DNA from: an uncultured Lentisphaerota bacterium
Lineage (GTDB): Bacteria; Verrucomicrobiota; Lentisphaeria; Oligosphaerales; CAITYL01
Direction of reading: 5' to 3'
Length of the DNA stretch: 41,619 nucleotides
Assembly: GCA_903894975.1 (NCBI GenBank)
Contig: CAITSE010000109.1
Coordinates: 1-41,619, forward strand
The position numbers were made by a program, and so were the translations under genes. This document shows, piece by piece, positions 32,749-41,619 of this stretch; the stretch's first letter is position 1, and every line of letters begins with the position of its first letter. Below the pieces are notes generated by a model that ran no database searches, was not told the DNA's origin, and saw only the letters and a list, made by a program, of their open reading frames with translations.

Positions 32749-33818
32749 CGGTTCGCCTCCTGTTGCGGAACTCCGGCTGCCAGTACTTGTTCCACCTGCG
32801 CCGCCACCACGCTGACGGGAATGGAATTCATGCATCCATTCCGCCCGTTACGACACTCCTCACGGAAGCATGGTCCCTCTTCAAAGCACTGGCCCCGAAG
32901 GATGTTGTGAATCTTGCCATAGGGCCCGGTCAGCGTCGGATCCGTGGGCCCGAATAAAACCACGGCGGGCCGGTTCACGGCGGCGGCCAAATGGGCGGGG
33001 CCGCTGTCATTGGCCACCAGCAGGCAACTGCGCCGGAGCAATTCCAGCGATTCCACCAGCGACGTGCGCCCGGCGGCATTCCAGAAGCACGGAAGATTGC
33101 CGGCCCGCCCGACGATCTCCGCCGCCAGCAACCGTTCGGAACGGCCGCCGATCAGGACGAAACCCGCCCGGGGATGACGCGACCGCAACTGCCGGATCAG
33201 TTCGGCGACATGTTCGGCCGGCCAGATCTTGCTTTGCCAGCGCGCCCCGGGAGCCAGGACCACCAAGGGCGCGCAGTCCCCCAGGCCCTCCGCCTCCAAT
33301 AACGCGTTCACGGCCTGCACCACGGCCGGCGGCCGCACCATTTCCGGAAAGCGCACATCTTCATTATCGGGCAGTTGAAAGACCTTGCGGACCAGGTGCA
33401 GGTTCCGGTCAATGGCATGCCGAAGTTCGGGCGGCGTCAGCACCGACTGGGTATAAAACCACGGCGCGCATTCCCGGGCATCGGCAAACCCGGCCCGCCG
33501 CCGGCAACCCGTGCCCCAGGCGATGAACCCGCTCCGGAACAACCCCTGCAAATCCAGAACCCAGTCAAACCGGCGCGCCCGAAGTTCGGAGAGAAAATGC
33601 AGAAACTCGCCCCAATGCTGGACCCGCCCCCAGCGGTGGCGGCGGAACGGAATAACCTCGTTCACGGCGGAACAAAGCTCCACCAGAGGCACATATTCTT
33701 CATTCACCACCCAGGACAACCGCGCGTCCGGATGATGCCGCCGCACCAATTCCACGGCCGGAAAGGTGTGGGCGATATCGCCAAGACTGCTGGGTTTGAT
33801 GACCAGAATATTCAACAC
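32745..33818 (-). CDS. Glycosyltransferase family 9, ADP-heptose:LPS heptosyltransferase-like
   Basis: 357 aa. The start (GTG at 33818, translated MLNILVIKPSSLGDIAHTFP) carries the classic GT9 opening ILVIKPSSLGD. VVLAPGARWQSKIWP, FVLIGG, LLVANDSGPAHLAAAVNRPAVVLFGPTDP follow as in WaaC/WaaF. It transfers heptose (or a related sugar) to the LPS inner core or a lipid glycan. The segment near the C-terminus has several Cys (QCFEEGPCFREECRNG, four Cys), as in many PVC and delta-type homologues. It starts one base after the metallophosphoesterase stop and overlaps the next gene by 4 bp, so the three are one operon. Confidence -1.
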   Translation of the reverse strand: MLNILVIKPSSLGDIAHTFPAVELVRRHHPDARLSWVVNEEYVPLVELCSAVNEVIPFRRHRWGRVQHWGEFLHFLSELRARRFDWVLDLQGLFRSGFIAWGTGCRRRAGFADARECAPWFYTQSVLTPPELRHAIDRNLHLVRKVFQLPDNEDVRFPEMVRPPAVVQAVNALLEAEGLGDCAPLVVLAPGARWQSKIWPAEHVAELIRQLRSRHPRAGFVLIGGRSERLLAAEIVGRAGNLPCFWNAAGRTSLVESLELLRRSCLLVANDSGPAHLAAAVNRPAVVLFGPTDPTLTGPYGKIHNILRGQCFEEGPCFREECRNGRNGCMNSIPVSVVAAQVEQVLAAGVPQQEANR

Positions 33819-33819
33819 G

Positions 33820-34548
33820 TCACCGACCCAGGCTGAGCCGGTGGGCCAGGCGTTCCGGCAGTTTCGCTTCCAAAATTTTCTTCTGCGTGGCGGCGATGTC
33901 GTACTCGACCCGGTGCAACTTCACCAGCATTTCATCGGTGCAGAAGGTCACAAATCCCGCCCGGGGATCACCATCACGGGGCTGACCCACGCTGCAAACA
34001 TTGACCAGATACTTGTGCCCCGGCATCAGCCGGATCTCTTCATACTTGCCGCCGGTCACCCCGCCAAACTTTTCAAAGGCCAGGGGCACATGGGTGTGGC
34101 CGAAAAAACACACCTGGGTAAACTGGTAATGCAGGCTGGCCTCGGCGGTGAGACTATCAAAGATATACCCCCATTTTTCCGGCATGTCCAGCGTGGCGTG
34201 AACCAGGGTCATTTTGGTTCCCAGTGTCCGCTGCAACGGCAAGTTGGCCAGCCAGTTGCGCTGCTCGTCCGAGAGTTTCTGCCGGGTCCATTCGATGGCC
34301 AGGGCCGCCTGCGGGTTGAAGCCGTGCAGATCCTCATGGGAGGCCGCCTGCTCATCGTGGTTGCCCTTGACAATCACGTCCGGGGACAGCCCCCGCATGA
34401 TTTCCAAACATTCCGTGGGATCCGCATTGTACCCGACGATGTCGCCGATACAAATATATTTTTCCACACCCAACTCCTGGCATTTCTGCAGGACGACCTG
34501 CAATGCCTCAAGATTAGCGTGGATATCACCCAGAATGGCATATTTCAT
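33820..34548 (-). CDS. Calcineurin-like metallophosphoesterase (YfcE/diadenosine-tetraphosphatase-like)
   Basis: 242 aa from MKYAILGDIHANLEAL; the frame extends to 34632 but family alignment and the GDIH motif fix the start at 34548. Metal ligands: GDIHAN (Asp and His near 8-10), GDIVGY, GNHDEQ, His in LVHATLD, and GHTHVP. These di-metal enzymes hydrolyse phosphodiesters or phosphoprotein substrates; the native substrate is unknown. It leads a three-gene set with GT9 and the exported protein, with spacing of one base to GT9. The upstream 183-bp spacer holds a word repeat. Confidence -1.
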   Translation of the reverse strand: MKYAILGDIHANLEALQVVLQKCQELGVEKYICIGDIVGYNADPTECLEIMRGLSPDVIVKGNHDEQAASHEDLHGFNPQAALAIEWTRQKLSDEQRNWLANLPLQRTLGTKMTLVHATLDMPEKWGYIFDSLTAEASLHYQFTQVCFFGHTHVPLAFEKFGGVTGGKYEEIRLMPGHKYLVNVCSVGQPRDGDPRAGFVTFCTDEMLVKLHRVEYDIAATQKKILEAKLPERLAHRLSLGR

Positions 34549-34658
34549 GAAAAGAATCCAGAGAGAAAGGCGACGCACACATGAAATAAATAAACGTAGC
34601 GCCATTCCCGTCCGGGTCAACCCTGTCGCCAAATCCCGTTACGCCGGCCGGGATAAAA

Positions 34659-34728
34659 GATTTTGGGATTTGTGTTTTTGGATTTCGGATCGGAATGCCG
34701 GCAATCTAAAATCCGCAATCCAAAATTC
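34659..34728. repeat. GGATTT/AAATCC inverted word repeat
   Basis: Words of the type GATTTTGGGATTTGTG...TTTTTGGATTTCGGAT (34659-34690) face AATCTAAAATCCGCAATCC (from 34703), a permuted reverse complement. The same vocabulary is found inside the cusB-like gene (6083-6117). The repeat lies directly downstream of the DUF2851 gene stop. Confidence -1.
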
Positions 34729-34731
34729 ACC

Positions 34732-36211
34732 TCAGTTCCCCGGCAACTCTGCCGCCACCGGGCACCCGGCGCAAATCCCGCCTGCGCCACGGCAGAAGTC
34801 TGACCGGATCTTGAGCAACCCCTGCTGCATGACGGCCCGCGGCGCCACTTCACGCAACCGGCTGGCCGGCACCAGCAAGCGGTGCGCCATTTCCTCCACA
34901 TGCCGGTTGGACTGCAACCGCGGCAATTGCCGGAAAGCATCCTCCGCCAGACGCGCCCGCTCCTCTTTGCCCTGGTGCACAGCATGGGCATAGAGAAAAG
35001 GCAGGGCCACGTTAGCCAGCAGATCCCGGATCCGGCTGCCACCCAACGGTGCCGCGGCATGCAAGATCGGCGCCGGTGCGGCGGTTTTCACCCCCTGCTG
35101 CCAAGCCAGGGTCAATGCCCGCAGCAACTCCCGGGGCGAACCGGCAACCACCCGTTCCAACCAGGACTGCGGTCGCCAGGCGCAGGATTCCAGCCAGTTC
35201 AGGGCCGCCTGCAATCGGCGCTCAGGACGATTGGCCGGACGCTGCATGCACCGACTCCAGCCGCCGGCCGCCGGCGGCCGCCCGGCCGTCCACCAGCGGT
35301 CCCACAAGCTCCGCACCAGTTCCCGGCGCCCCGCCGGCAACGGTTGCAGGCAGGGGTCCGGCAGCAGCCCGGCCCCGCCCCACACCGCCGCCGCCCGGTC
35401 CAACGGTTCCGGCAGCCGCCGCAGTTCCGCCACCGGTAAGGCTGCCGCCAACCGCCGCATCGGCTCCCGGTTCATGCGGTAGCCGAACGCTTCCAAGATG
35501 GCAGCGTACAAGGCCTGTTCAAATCCGTCCCGAACCCCTTCACAGAAGAGTTTCTCCGCCTTTTCGCGGAACCGGGCCAGACCGGCAGCCTCCAGAAATT
35601 CCCGGACTTGATCCCGTTCCATCGCGGCAAACCGCGCGGCACAGGCGCCGGGCATGACACACCGGGCATAGGGATAGCCGGGCTCCGCATCCGGAACCAA
35701 CGCCACGGCCGTTCCATACCCACCACCGCCCCTGGCGATTCCCCCGGTTCGCGCCTGCAGGCAAAGCACCGGCAACCCCGGCACGGCGTCCACCCTCCCC
35801 GCCGCCGACCAGACCACATGCAACACCACGCCACCGTAGACCAAATCACGGTCGTGACCGTGGGCATACCAGTCACCGGCATGCCGGTGCACTTCGACCG
35901 CTCCGGCAATTTCAATCCCGCCGAGACGCAGTCGCGCGCCGGAAAAATCCGGCCCGGCCGCCACATTCCAGGTACCGGGATGCAACACCTCCAAAACCCG
36001 ACCGTCCGTGGTCCGCAGATCCGGCCCCAGCTGCTGCTCATTCCACAGCATCTGCAGGCTCCGTTCGCTGGGTTGGCTTTCCGGTAAATCCTGATTATGG
36101 TCGCACAGCAGCAGGCCGGCGCCAGGATCCGGCAGCTCCATGCCTGGAAACCGGTGAGTGGCCTGCTGAAACCGCAAGTATGATTGCGGCGCCGCAAACT
36201 GAGGATGCACC

Positions 36212-36213
<2 letters not shown>
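34732..36213 (-). CDS. DUF2851 family protein
   Basis: 493 aa with GGAGGGAG just upstream of the ATG. Family features: LQMLWNEQQLG, VLHPGTWNVAAGPDFSGARL, AVEVHRHAGDWYAHGHDRD, then VVLHVVW. The conserved GPDF...E..H...DW pattern is suggestive of a nuclease-like core, but no function is established that I know of. The central part is helical; the C-terminus carries a Cys cluster (DFCRGAGGICAGCP) that could bind a metal. The family is typical of Bacteroidota and PVC bacteria. Its start codon overlaps that of the divergent protease gene. A consensus TATAAT for this gene sits inside the first codons of the protease frame. Confidence -1.
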
Positions 36214-37774
<1,561 letters not shown>

Positions 37775-37819
37775 ACCGGACCGCCGCCTGCCGCGCCGCG
37801 CCGCGCCCCTTGCCCCCCC

Positions 37820-38143
37820 ATGAAACTTGCCAATACCATCTTGATCGTCATCTTCCTTCTCGTCAGCATTCCGTCCACCTTTCTATTCCTGGGCAAGTAT
37901 TCCGAATACAACAAGCTCAGTACAGAACTCCTGGAGATGAAAAAAAGTCTGAACCAGCAGGAGAAGGAAAACAGCAGCCTCCGGCAGGACATCGAAGCCC
38001 TGCGCAAAGACAACCAAATGATCGAGAAGAAAATCCGCGAACGCTTCGGCTGGTGCAAGGACGGCGAGACCATTTACAGGTTCGACACCCCGTCCGCCGG
38101 CGGCGCCCCCCCCCCCGTCCGCACTCCGCCGCCCCCCCTCTGA
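37820..38143 (+). CDS. FtsB/DivIC-like septum-formation protein
   Basis: 107 aa. One N-terminal transmembrane helix (ILIVIFLLVSIPSTFLFLG) is followed by a coiled coil of about 45 residues (ELLEMKKSLNQQEKENSS) and then ERFGWCKDGETIYRF, which fits the xxxxG(M/Y)xxPGExxYxF end of FtsB/DivIC. These bitopic proteins join FtsL and FtsQ at the division septum. The remaining tail is Pro/Gly-rich and contains an 11-C tract (38106-38116) that could change the final residues by slippage. It starts 45 bp after the protease gene and ends 11 bp before the sugar-binding lipoprotein gene. Division genes are not otherwise present. Confidence -1.
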   Translation: MKLANTILIVIFLLVSIPSTFLFLGKYSEYNKLSTELLEMKKSLNQQEKENSSLRQDIEALRKDNQMIEKKIRERFGWCKDGETIYRFDTPSAGGAPPPVRTPPPPL

Positions 38144-38154
38144 CCAAGGATGGC

Positions 38155-39594
38155 ATGATAAAGTCCTGGTCATACCGGGCGGTGGCGGTCGGGCTGCTGG
38201 CGGGAGGTGTGCTGCTGGCCGCGACGGGCGGCTGCCGGCGCAGCGACGAACGCACCGCCGACGGCCGGATCATCGTCACCTATTGGGAGAAGTGGACTGG
38301 GTTCGAGCGGGACGCCATGCAGGCGGTGGTGGACGACTTCAACCGCTCCCAAACCCGCCTTGAGGTGCGGATGCTGACGGTCAGCACGGTGGAGCAGAAG
38401 TTCATGATGGCCACGGCCGGCGGCAATCCGCCCGATGTGGTCGGCCTCTGGTCGCCCTCGGTGAACGTCTATTCCGAGAAGGGGGCGCTGACGCCGCTGG
38501 ACAAACTGGCGGCGGAGGCGGGGTTGGCGCGGGAGCAGTACATCCCGGTCTACTGGGACTTGTGCCGGCACCGCGATTTTCTTTGGGCGCTGCCTTCCAC
38601 CCCGGCCACCGTCGCCCTGCACTGGAACAAACGGCTCTTCCGCGAGGCGGGACTGGATCCGGAGAGGCCGCCGCGGACTCTGGCCGAGCTGGCCACCATG
38701 AACGAGCGGCTGACCATCGTGGAAATCCAGCGCAACGGCAAGCTGGAACGGGTGCGCTTCCCCGACCTGACAGCGGCGGAGCGGGCGTCGCACCAGTTTG
38801 AGATCGCCCAGCTCGGGTTCACCCCCGCCGAGCCCGGCTGGTGGAACCCGATGTGGGTCTACTGGTTCGGCGGCGACCTGTGGAACGGCCGCGACCGCGT
38901 CACCCCCGCCACGCCGGAAAACCTGGCCATGATGAACTGGTACCGGGGCTATGCGGACACCTACGGGCTGGAAAACCTGCGCCGCTTCGGTTCCTCGTTC
39001 GGCAATTTCTCCTCCCCGCAGAATCCGTTCCTCGCGGAAAAGATCGCCATGGTCCTGCAGGGAGTCTGGATGTACAACTTCATCGACAAATACGCGCCGA
39101 CCATCGAGTGGGGCGCGGCGGCGATGCCGGCGGCGGGCGACGGCACGGGCGCGCCGGTGACGATCGCGGAAACCGATGTGCTGGCCATTCCCCGCGGCGC
39201 CCGGCACCCGCGGGAGGGGTTCGCCTTCATCCGCTACGTCAACACCCAGCCCGTGCTGGAAAAACTGAACCTGGCCCAGCGCAAGTTCAGCCCGCTGGCC
39301 GTCCAGGCCGACGCCTTCCGGAAGGCGCACCCGAACCCGACCATCGACGTGTTCCGGAACCTGGCCTTCAGCCCGGCCGTGCGCATCGCCCCGCGCCTAG
39401 TCATCTGGAACGAATACGCCATCGAGATGAACGTGGCCATGGACCGGGTTTTCTCGGGCCTGGCCGAGCCCGGGGCCGAACTCCAGGCGGTGCAGGAACG
39501 GGTGCAGTGGAAGCTGGACCGCGTCAACCGCCGCTGGGAATACACCGGTTCGCAGCGGCAGCAGGAATGGAGGCTGACCCGTGACGCGCTCTGA
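38155..39594 (+). CDS. ABC transporter sugar-binding lipoprotein (family 1 SBP)
   Basis: 479 aa starting MIKSWSYRAVAVGLL; AAGGA lies close upstream. Lipobox ATGGC places the lipidated Cys near residue 25. The mature protein opens with IIVTYWEKWTGFERDAMQ, then FNRSQTRLEVRMLTVS and GNPPDVVGLWSP, the normal pattern of carbohydrate-binding proteins of the MalE/UgpB class, with FLAEKIAMVLQGVWMY and AIPRGARHPREGFAFIRYV later. It captures an oligosaccharide or glycoside for the two permeases that follow. Sugar identity is unknown. A longer frame upstream to 37771 runs antisense-like through the FtsB gene and is not real. The stop overlaps the first permease start by 14 bp. Confidence -1.
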   Translation: MIKSWSYRAVAVGLLAGGVLLAATGGCRRSDERTADGRIIVTYWEKWTGFERDAMQAVVDDFNRSQTRLEVRMLTVSTVEQKFMMATAGGNPPDVVGLWSPSVNVYSEKGALTPLDKLAAEAGLAREQYIPVYWDLCRHRDFLWALPSTPATVALHWNKRLFREAGLDPERPPRTLAELATMNERLTIVEIQRNGKLERVRFPDLTAAERASHQFEIAQLGFTPAEPGWWNPMWVYWFGGDLWNGRDRVTPATPENLAMMNWYRGYADTYGLENLRRFGSSFGNFSSPQNPFLAEKIAMVLQGVWMYNFIDKYAPTIEWGAAAMPAAGDGTGAPVTIAETDVLAIPRGARHPREGFAFIRYVNTQPVLEKLNLAQRKFSPLAVQADAFRKAHPNPTIDVFRNLAFSPAVRIAPRLVIWNEYAIEMNVAMDRVFSGLAEPGAELQAVQERVQWKLDRVNRRWEYTGSQRQQEWRLTRDAL

Positions 39595-40468
39595 ACGGCA
39601 CAACCTCGTCACCGGCCTGCTGTTTGTCAGCCCCTGGATCGTCGGATTCCTGCTCTTCACACTGTATCCGGTGGGGGCGTCACTGTTCTATTCGTTCTGC
39701 GACTACGACGTCCTCTCCCGGCCGGTCTGGGTCGGAACCCTGAACTTCCGCGATCTGGCCGCCGACACGGTGTTCTGGAAAGCCCTGTCTAACACCCTGA
39801 TCTACGCCGCCTTCTCCCTGCCGCTGGGGCTGGCCACCTCCCTGTTCGTCGCCGTGCTGCTGAACTGCGACATCCGCGGCCGTTCCATCTACCGGGTCCT
39901 TTACTTCCTGCCATCGCTGGTGCCGCTGGTGGCGTCGTCCATGATCTGGCTGTGGATCTTCAACGGCAAGTTCGGCCTGCTCAATTACGGCCTGAGCCTG
40001 GTCGGCCTGCCCGGCCCGGACTGGCTGGGCGAGCAGACCTGGACCAAGCCGGCGCTGATCCTGAGCAGCGTCTGGGGAATCGGCAACTCGGTGGTCATCT
40101 ACCTGGCGGCGCTCCAGGACGTGCCGACGGCCCTCTACGAGTCCGCCGAACTCGACGGCGCCGGGTTCTGGCGCAAGCTCTGGCACATCACCATCCCCAT
40201 GATCTCGCCGGTCATCTACTTCAACCTGATCATGGGCATCATCGGCTCGCTGCAGGTTTTCGCCCAGCCCTACGTCATGTTCAACGGCGCCGCCGGCGGC
40301 CCCAACCGCTCGGTGCTCTTCTACGCCGTCTACCTCTACGAGAACGCCTTCACCTACAACCAGATGGGCTATGCCTGCGCCATGGCCTGGATCCAGTTCC
40401 TGATGATCCTCGGCCTGACCTGGGCCGCCACCCGCCTCACCCGCAGCCACGTCCATTACGGGGGCTGA
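39581..40468 (+). CDS. ABC sugar transporter permease, MalF type
   Basis: 295 aa starting with GTG (MTRSERHNLVTGLL). Six membrane helices are apparent, the first in FVSPWIVGFLLFTLYPVGASLFYSF. The EAA loop (YESAELDGAGFWRKLWHITIPMISP) contacts the ATPase. It overlaps the binding-protein gene by 14 bp, so the genes are coupled. It matches the MalF/UgpA group in length and order but lacks the long periplasmic domain of MalF itself. Confidence -1.
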   Translation: MTRSERHNLVTGLLFVSPWIVGFLLFTLYPVGASLFYSFCDYDVLSRPVWVGTLNFRDLAADTVFWKALSNTLIYAAFSLPLGLATSLFVAVLLNCDIRGRSIYRVLYFLPSLVPLVASSMIWLWIFNGKFGLLNYGLSLVGLPGPDWLGEQTWTKPALILSSVWGIGNSVVIYLAALQDVPTALYESAELDGAGFWRKLWHITIPMISPVIYFNLIMGIIGSLQVFAQPYVMFNGAAGGPNRSVLFYAVYLYENAFTYNQMGYACAMAWIQFLMILGLTWAATRLTRSHVHYGG

Positions 40469-40475
40469 CGCCGTC

Positions 40476-41618
40476 ATGCAAAAACTTACCATTCCCGGCC
40501 GGATCCTGGTCTACCTGACGGTCACCGCCGGCGCCCTGCTCTTCTGCACGCCGTTCTTCTGGATGATGTCCACGGCCCTCAAGCCCATCGACCAGACCAT
40601 GAGCATGCCCCCCCGCTGGCTCCCCTTCCGCTATGAAGCGATGCTGGACGGACGGAGCTCCGAGGTGCGGCTGGAACGGCGGTTGGACGAGTCCGCCCTG
40701 ATTGTCCGTGAAACCGCCGGCGGCGCCCGGCATCTGCTTCCCGCCGGCGCCGTCCGCGACGGCCAGGCCGAGATCACCGACCGCAACGGCGGCCGCCGGA
40801 CCGCTGCCGTGACCGTCCTCGGCACCGTTCCCGCCGGCCCGGAAGCCCCGTGGTGCGTCGTTTCTCCAGCCGCCGCACCCGCCGGCAGCGACGCCTGGAC
40901 GGCGATCCCAGCCGGGGAACTCAGCCGCTACATATCCTTCCGCTGGAAGAACTTCGCCAATGCCATCCGCGCCATGGGCGACTTCCCCTCGTACCTGAAA
41001 AATACCCTGTTGCTCTGCCTGCTCACCGTCACCGGCACCGTCATCTCCAGCGCCCTGGCCGCCTACGGCTTCTCCCGCATCGAATGGAAGGGGCGCGACA
41101 AGCTGTTCCTGGTGGCACTGGCCACCATGATGATCCCCTTCCCCGTGGTCATGGTTCCGCTGTACTGCCTGTTCCGCGCCCTCGGCCTGATCGGCACTCT
41201 CCAGCCGCTCTGGATCGGCTCGTTCTGCGCCGGCGCCTTCAACGTCTTCCTCCTGCGCCAATTCTTCCGCACCATCCCCCAGTCCCTCTCCGACGCCGCC
41301 CGCATCGACGGCTGCAGCGAACTCCAGATCTTCCTGCGCATCATCCTGCCCATGTCCAAGCCGGCCATGCTCGTGGTCGCCCTGTTCCAATTCATGGGCA
41401 CCTGGAACGATTTCCTCGGCCCCCTGCTCTACCTCACCGACCAGAAGGACTTCACCCTCGCCCTCGGCCTGCAGGCCTTCCAAAGCCGCCAGGGCGGCAC
41501 AGAGTGGAATTACCTCATGGCCGCCAGCGCCATCGTCATCCTCCCCGTCATCCTCCTCTTCTTCTTCACCCAGCGCACCTTCATCGAAGGCATCGCCACC
41601 ACCGGGATAAAGGAGTAA
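40476..41618 (+). CDS. ABC sugar transporter permease, MalG type, with a ~100-residue inserted domain
   Basis: 380 aa, compared with about 275-300 for the family. Helix 1 (LVYLTVTAGALLFCTPFFWMMSTALK) is normal, followed by PPRWLPF, but then residues ~53-155 form an extra periplasmic domain (EVRLERRLDESALIVRE, HLLPAGAVRDGQAEITDRNG, then WTAIPAGELSRYISFRW), before the usual NFANAIRAM and the remaining helices. The EAA loop is DAARIDGCSELQIFLRIILPMS. The insert looks beta-rich and could modulate substrate docking. The gene is complete; its TAA ends at 41618, so any ATPase gene, if it follows, lies beyond the window. Confidence -1.
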   Translation: MQKLTIPGRILVYLTVTAGALLFCTPFFWMMSTALKPIDQTMSMPPRWLPFRYEAMLDGRSSEVRLERRLDESALIVRETAGGARHLLPAGAVRDGQAEITDRNGGRRTAAVTVLGTVPAGPEAPWCVVSPAAAPAGSDAWTAIPAGELSRYISFRWKNFANAIRAMGDFPSYLKNTLLLCLLTVTGTVISSALAAYGFSRIEWKGRDKLFLVALATMMIPFPVVMVPLYCLFRALGLIGTLQPLWIGSFCAGAFNVFLLRQFFRTIPQSLSDAARIDGCSELQIFLRIILPMSKPAMLVVALFQFMGTWNDFLGPLLYLTDQKDFTLALGLQAFQSRQGGTEWNYLMAASAIVILPVILLFFFTQRTFIEGIATTGIKE

Positions 41619-41619
41619 C

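Overview
The window is about 41.6 kb of GC-rich, gene-dense bacterial DNA from a diderm, probably chromosomal. LPS-type glycosyltransferase, RND efflux, lipoproteins with lipoboxes, HtrA and a multi-SPFH cluster all indicate an outer membrane. The mix of a DUF2851 protein, a three-gene SPFH/HflK-HflC cluster, an orphan lactate-racemase-type LarA and intergenic spacers packed with self-complementary repeats is most reminiscent of the PVC superphylum (Verrucomicrobiota/Kiritimatiellota/Lentisphaerota). That placement is inference; no rRNA is present.

Layout. (1) 1-9442, minus strand: a CusCBA/Czc-type heavy-metal efflux operon (YHS-like metal protein, outer-membrane factor, adaptor with four heavy-metal-binding motifs, start of the RND pump). 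Between the adaptor and pump genes sits a 1,481-residue single-chain type IIG-like restriction-modification enzyme followed 3 bp later by a REP-associated tyrosine transposase (RAYT). The pair is bordered by copies of one palindromic REP-like repeat, and more copies lie inside the transposase reading frame. (2) 9747-15353, plus: DEAD-box RNA helicase, GT4 glycosyltransferase, a small secreted coiled-coil protein, AraD-type epimerase and RsmA/KsgA, the last two joined across a 14-C tract. (3) 15403-27212, minus: hexose-6-phosphate mutarotase, P1B metal ATPase, three SPFH proteins, LarA, a five-domain S1 protein and mannose-6-phosphate isomerase. (4) 27506-31676, plus: a frameshifted small exported protein, an ExbD-like lipoprotein, a repeat-rich spacer, a DHA2-type MFS exporter and GalU. 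(5) 31708-36213, minus: DUF2851 protein, metallophosphoesterase, GT9 heptosyltransferase and an exported protein of unknown function, the last three tightly packed. (6) 36212-41618, plus: HtrA-type protease, FtsB/DivIC-like protein, and a sugar ABC importer (binding lipoprotein plus two permeases; no ATPase gene is seen).

Themes. Metal handling appears twice (efflux operon and P1B ATPase). Sugar-phosphate and envelope-sugar metabolism recurs (ManA, GalU, mutarotase, AraD, GT4, GT9). Membrane quality control is represented by the SPFH cluster and HtrA. Nearly every larger spacer holds a different family of short words arranged as inverted pairs able to form hairpins, and two families have also entered reading frames. 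The most unusual structure is the restriction enzyme plus RAYT unit that splits the efflux operon between REP copies. No tRNA, rRNA or CRISPR array was recognised.
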